Shown here in pieces: positions 5,274-6,996 of a stretch of 6,996 nucleotides of DNA. Location: contig JAUPUC010000097.1 of assembly GCA_030917745.1 (NCBI GenBank), positions 1 through 6,996 of the forward strand, given 5' to 3'. A model generated the notes under the pieces. It was not told the origin of the DNA and made no database searches. It saw only the letters and a program-made list of their open reading frames with translations. Each line of letters starts with the position of its first letter. The first letter of the stretch is position 1. The stretch is from Patescibacteria group bacterium. GTDB lineage: Bacteria; Patescibacteriota; Minisyncoccia; Moranbacterales; UBA1568. The position numbers and the translations under genes are program-made.

Positions 5274-5780
5274 CTAAAACTTCCGACTATCATATGCCCA
5301 GTGCAACAGAGCCTGTCTTTGTCGACGTCGGCAGAGGAGATCTCCCGATTGGCAATTGTGCACAATCTGCGCGATATGTCGCCGCATCATCCTCCATCGC
5401 CGTATCTGACGCGCGTCTTCCTCGGGGATACGCCGTCCCAGAAAGTAGCGACAGTACCACTGAAACCACCCGCGTGGATCATCCGAAAATATCCAACCCT
5501 TCTCGCGCCATATCGAAAGAGATTGACTCGCATCGACACCGAAAAAATTGAGTGATACGTCTTTTTTTTGTGGAGAAAGTTTTGCCGAAGTAAACCACTC
5601 GGTCGGAAATTCTTGCTCGCAATCCGTCAAATATTTCCCTCCAAACACACCTAAATCAAGCATTTCCTTAGGGGTGAGGTCCGGTCGAAATTCCGCGTCA
5701 AAATCCTTCCCAACCGGTGCAACCAATCGGTAACGATACCCCTCCTGCATACGATCATGGACAATAATTTCTCGTGCCAT
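5274..5780 (-). CDS. Widespread conserved protein of unknown function (168 residues)
   Basis: This encodes a soluble, Trp/Arg-rich protein with no signal peptide or membrane segment. Highly conserved-looking blocks are GYRYRLVAPVGKDFDAEFRP (14-33), LTPKEMLDLGVFGGKYLTDC (35-54), LNFFGVDASQSLSIWREKGW (77-96), DPRGWFQWYCRYFLGRR (101-117), DARQIRRWRMMRRHIAQI (122-139) and RQRQALLHWAYDSRK (153-167). I recognise this as a conserved hypothetical protein found in bacteria and some eukaryotes, but know of no proven function. The density of Trp, Arg and Tyr suggests nucleic acid or nucleotide contacts, which is inference. It is first in the minus-strand run of five genes. ATG 5780 is preceded by AAAGGAG, but at 13 bases. 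A closer ATG at 5787 is out of frame. The frame ends in TAG. Confidence 0.88.
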   Translation of the reverse strand: MAREIIVHDRMQEGYRYRLVAPVGKDFDAEFRPDLTPKEMLDLGVFGGKYLTDCEQEFPTEWFTSAKLSPQKKDVSLNFFGVDASQSLSIWREKGWIFSDDPRGWFQWYCRYFLGRRIPEEDARQIRRWRMMRRHIAQIVHNCQSGDLLCRRRQRQALLHWAYDSRKF

Positions 5781-5793
5781 ACGACATTTCGCG

Positions 5794-5800
5794 CTCCTTT
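5794..5800 (-). promoter_or_regulatory. Ribosome binding site before the 168-residue gene, with a competing ATG
   Basis: AAAGGAG on the minus strand lies 13 bases before the real ATG (5780) and only 6 bases before another ATG (5787-5785) in a different frame. The nearer ATG would give a 10-codon peptide (MSYGTRNYCP) that stops at 5757-5755, overlapping the start of the real gene. The strong site and unusual spacing make the overlapping mini-frame a possible control element. Confidence 0.5.
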
Positions 5801-5870
5801 CCCCTACTCTAGCGCGTTCACCCGAAAAAGCCTATACTGGAATCGAAAAGCCTTCAGAACGAGAAGCGAT

Positions 5871-5886
5871 GGAGTCTTCGGACTCC
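5871..5886. other. Hairpin with C(UUCG)G tetraloop
   Basis: GGAGTC-TTCG-GACTCC on the plus strand is a perfect six-pair stem closed by C-G around UUCG, one of the most stable RNA tetraloops when transcribed from the plus strand. It sits in the 258-base gap between divergent genes. No T-tract follows, so it is not a plain terminator. It would be a stable element of any plus-strand transcript starting upstream. Confidence 0.6.
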
Positions 5887-5912
5887 TAACTGGAACCCAC
5901 CTGGATTATTTC

Positions 5913-5936
5913 CGGGAAAAATGTAAATTTTTTCCG
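5913..5936. other. Hairpin with GUAA (GNRA) tetraloop
   Basis: CGGGAAAAAT-GTAA-ATTTTTTCCG on the plus strand forms a ten-pair stem, with one G.T pair, around a GNRA-type loop. The upper stem is A/T only. It could work as a weak two-way terminator or as a DNA-level cruciform/operator. Together with the UUCG hairpin 26 bases upstream it suggests structure in this gap, but no known RNA family is recognised. Confidence 0.5.
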
Positions 5937-5971
5937 TTACTCATTTTCAGGGATTCAGCCACTCCTCCGCA

Positions 5972-5999
5972 TTGAGGGCTTTTTGCTTCTCAGTACAAT
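5972..5999 (+). promoter_or_regulatory. Likely sigma-70 promoter for the heptad-repeat membrane gene
   Basis: TTGAGG (5972-5977; four of six to TTGACA) and TACAAT (5994-5999; five of six to TATAAT) are 16 bases apart and end 39 bases before ATG 6039. Predicted transcription starts near 6006, giving a leader of about 33 bases. The T-rich spacer is compatible. No operator is recognised around it. Confidence 0.5.
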
Positions 6000-6038
6000 C
6001 CGGGAATTTCACTTCTGCCTCATGCAATAACCCGCTCT

Positions 6039-6632
6039 ATGCAACACAACATCTCCAATCCACCAAACGCAAAATCATCCAAACTAGAAGCGCTCGCCCT
6101 CCGAGCCTCGCAGCGAATCGGGTCACCGACTTCACTCGCCATCCACACTCTTCTCTTTATTGGGATTTTCGCTTTTGCACTCTTCGGGTTTTCCCTTGAC
6201 CAGATACTGCTCATTCTCACAACACTTGTTTCACTTGAAGCCATCTATCTCGCCATATTCATTCAAATGACTGTCAATCAGCATGCTCGGCAAATCGAAG
6301 AGGTCAGCGAAGATGTAGGAGAACTCGGTGAAAATATGGAAGAAATTTCCAAAGACGTCGATCATCTCCATGAAAACATCGAGGAGATAGGAGAGGATGT
6401 GGAAGAAATCTCAAAGGATATCGACAGCATCCAAGAGGACGTCAAAGAAATAGGAGAGGATGTAGAAGAAATATCCGAGGATGTGGAAGAGCTCGGCGAA
6501 GAAATTGAAAAAGATGATCGAGAAGATGATGCTGAACAACTCGAAAGTCTCAAACATATTGACCGTATTGAAAATTCACTTCAAACACTACTCCAAGAAA
6601 TTCAAGCGATGAAACGGGATCGATCCGAATAA
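6039..6632 (+). CDS. Two-helix membrane protein with ten-heptad acidic coiled coil, function unknown
   Basis: This encodes 197 residues. A polar N-terminus (1-28) leads to SQRIGSPTSLAIHTLLFIGI and two membrane helices at about 33-52 and 55-78 with a tight turn. The second ends in SLEAIYLAIFIQMTVNQHARQ. This resembles a shortened DUF1003-type hairpin, in which a second helix with an 'L.LQAAY..P.ILMSQNRQ'-like end precedes a charged tail. Residues 87-156 are ten consecutive perfect heptads of the form xx(I/V/L)xx(D/N/E)(V/I/M), mostly EEISEDV or EEIGEDV. They form a very acidic coiled coil on the same side of the membrane as the N-terminus, probably cytoplasmic. A second short helix (165-192) ends the protein. 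The protein probably oligomerises through the coil. No Shine-Dalgarno is visible before ATG 6039, but coding sense is clear from the heptads. It converges on queH with 11 bases between stops. Confidence 0.85.
   Translation: MQHNISNPPNAKSSKLEALALRASQRIGSPTSLAIHTLLFIGIFAFALFGFSLDQILLILTTLVSLEAIYLAIFIQMTVNQHARQIEEVSEDVGELGENMEEISKDVDHLHENIEEIGEDVEEISKDIDSIQEDVKEIGEDVEEISEDVEELGEEIEKDDREDDAEQLESLKHIDRIENSLQTLLQEIQAMKRDRSE
6297..6506 (+). repeat. 21-base/7-residue coding repeat, ten units, with a 63-base higher-order repeat
   Basis: Ten heptad units of 21 bases encode EEVSEDV, GELGENM, EEISKDV, DHLHENI, EEIGEDV, EEISKDI, DSIQEDV, KEIGEDV, EEISEDV and EELGEEI, without a break in phase. At the DNA level the units near 6381-6414 and 6444-6477 are nearly identical and lie 63 bases apart, which means three-heptad blocks were duplicated. 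Synonymous differences between copies show that the repeat is not brand new. Confidence 0.85.
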
Positions 6633-6643
6633 ACCTCTCACGA

Positions 6644-6996
6644 TTACGATGCTTCATTGGGTTTTTGGCGTATCGAATACTGACAACCACAATAATTCTG
6701 CCGATAAATACCCCGATCCTTCACCATCTGTCTTGCTACGGTTTCACGACCCTTTTTCTTCCAATCTTCTGCAAAAAAATCGAGGTTATACCGCTTGGCT
6801 GCCGCTTCACCGATAGGGAAAATAACTTTGGCGCTCTTGCGACTGCCCATGGTGAGTGTCGTCCCAAAGACGCTGAACCCTCGCTCTTTTGCCTCACGCG
6901 CTGAGCGATCAAGTCGCATACCGATGCAGGTGAAACAGCGTTTTCCTTGTTCGGGTTCCTGTTCTAACCCCTTGACACGAGCATCCCATTCTTCGG
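6644..6996 (-). CDS. queH: Epoxyqueuosine reductase QueH, C-terminal part (5' end beyond window)
   Basis: The minus-strand frame is open from the window edge (EEWDARVKGLEQEPEQGKRC) to TAA at 6646-6644, about 117 residues. Signature elements are EPEQGKRCFTCIGMRLDRSA (the RCxxC..RL block), FGTTLTMGSRKSAKVI, the FFAEDWKKKG segment and the C-terminal GIYRQNYCGCQYS. Together these identify the DUF208/QueH family, which performs the last step of queuosine formation in tRNA (epoxyqueuosine to queuosine) and replaces the cobalamin-dependent QueG. The visible cysteines (RCxxC and YCGC) belong to the cluster/metal and redox sites. The N-terminal CCxPC-type motif must lie outside the window. An internal ATG at 6919 would cut off the RCFTC motif and is not the start. 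No other queuosine gene is visible here. Confidence 0.93.
   Translation of the reverse strand, partial: EEWDARVKGLEQEPEQGKRCFTCIGMRLDRSAREAKERGFSVFGTTLTMGSRKSAKVIFPIGEAAAKRYNLDFFAEDWKKKGRETVARQMVKDRGIYRQNYCGCQYSIRQKPNEAS

Noticed and set aside
5213..5555. Plus-strand frames of about 110 codons over the 168-residue gene.
   Set aside because: They are antisense shadows with no hydrophobic core pattern, motifs or family likeness. The minus-strand protein is strongly conserved-looking.
5957..5984. Possible terminator on the plus strand: CCTC/GAGG stem followed by CTTTTT.
   Set aside because: The stem is only four pairs plus a bulged AGC/GCT. The same bases serve as the -35 and spacer of a better-supported promoter for the gene at 6039.
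6297..6506. Regular 21-base repeats as a CRISPR-like or tandem non-coding array.
   Set aside because: The repeats are in frame, diverge synonymously, have no spacers and encode uninterrupted coiled-coil heptads.

Overview
The window reads as a compact bacterial chromosome segment, tentatively from a Patescibacteria/CPR-type organism. That guess rests on the mix of families (DUF2130, DUF5671, PspC, a cupin, small uncharacterised membrane proteins), very short gene spacing and many proteins without an assigned function. No rRNA or marker gene is present to confirm it. Every gene end seen here is TAA (8) or TAG (3), and no intact gene has an in-frame TGA. The standard code fits all complete genes.

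Layout. At 2-238 (+) is the C-terminal end of a probable aspartoacylase/succinylglutamate-desuccinylase-type protein. It converges on a minus-strand set at 1203-340: a cupin, a PspC-domain membrane protein and a 58-residue two-helix membrane protein. From about 1210 to 1787 there is no intact gene. This gap holds a decayed, internally deleted IS200/IS605-type element: a tnpA N-terminal remnant at 1621-1486, a left-end-type hairpin just upstream of its start, and a right-end-type hairpin at 1354-1375. It also holds a hairpin that probably terminates the next operon.

From 5780 down to 1788 five minus-strand genes lie 10-37 bases apart and look like one transcript. They encode a widespread uncharacterised 168-residue protein, a VOC-fold metalloprotein, an M50-like membrane protein with HEAGH, a five-helix DUF5671-like membrane protein with a pilin-like exported tail, and a DUF2130 coiled-coil protein with a possible PD-(D/E)xK-type core. 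Three of the five point to the cell envelope or to nucleic acid handling, but nothing in the sequence fixes a common pathway.

An intergenic stretch at 5781-6038 contains two tetraloop hairpins and a reasonable promoter for the plus-strand gene at 6039-6632. That gene encodes a two-helix membrane protein followed by ten perfectly phased acidic heptads. The last gene (6996-6644, minus, cut by the window edge) is the tRNA-modification enzyme epoxyqueuosine reductase QueH.

The most notable points are the IS200/IS605 relic that keeps both end hairpins, the DUF5671/pilin-like fusion beside an HEAGH membrane protein, the heptad-repeat membrane protein with a 63-base higher-order repeat, and several genes whose start codon is decided by, or conflicts with, the ribosome binding site.
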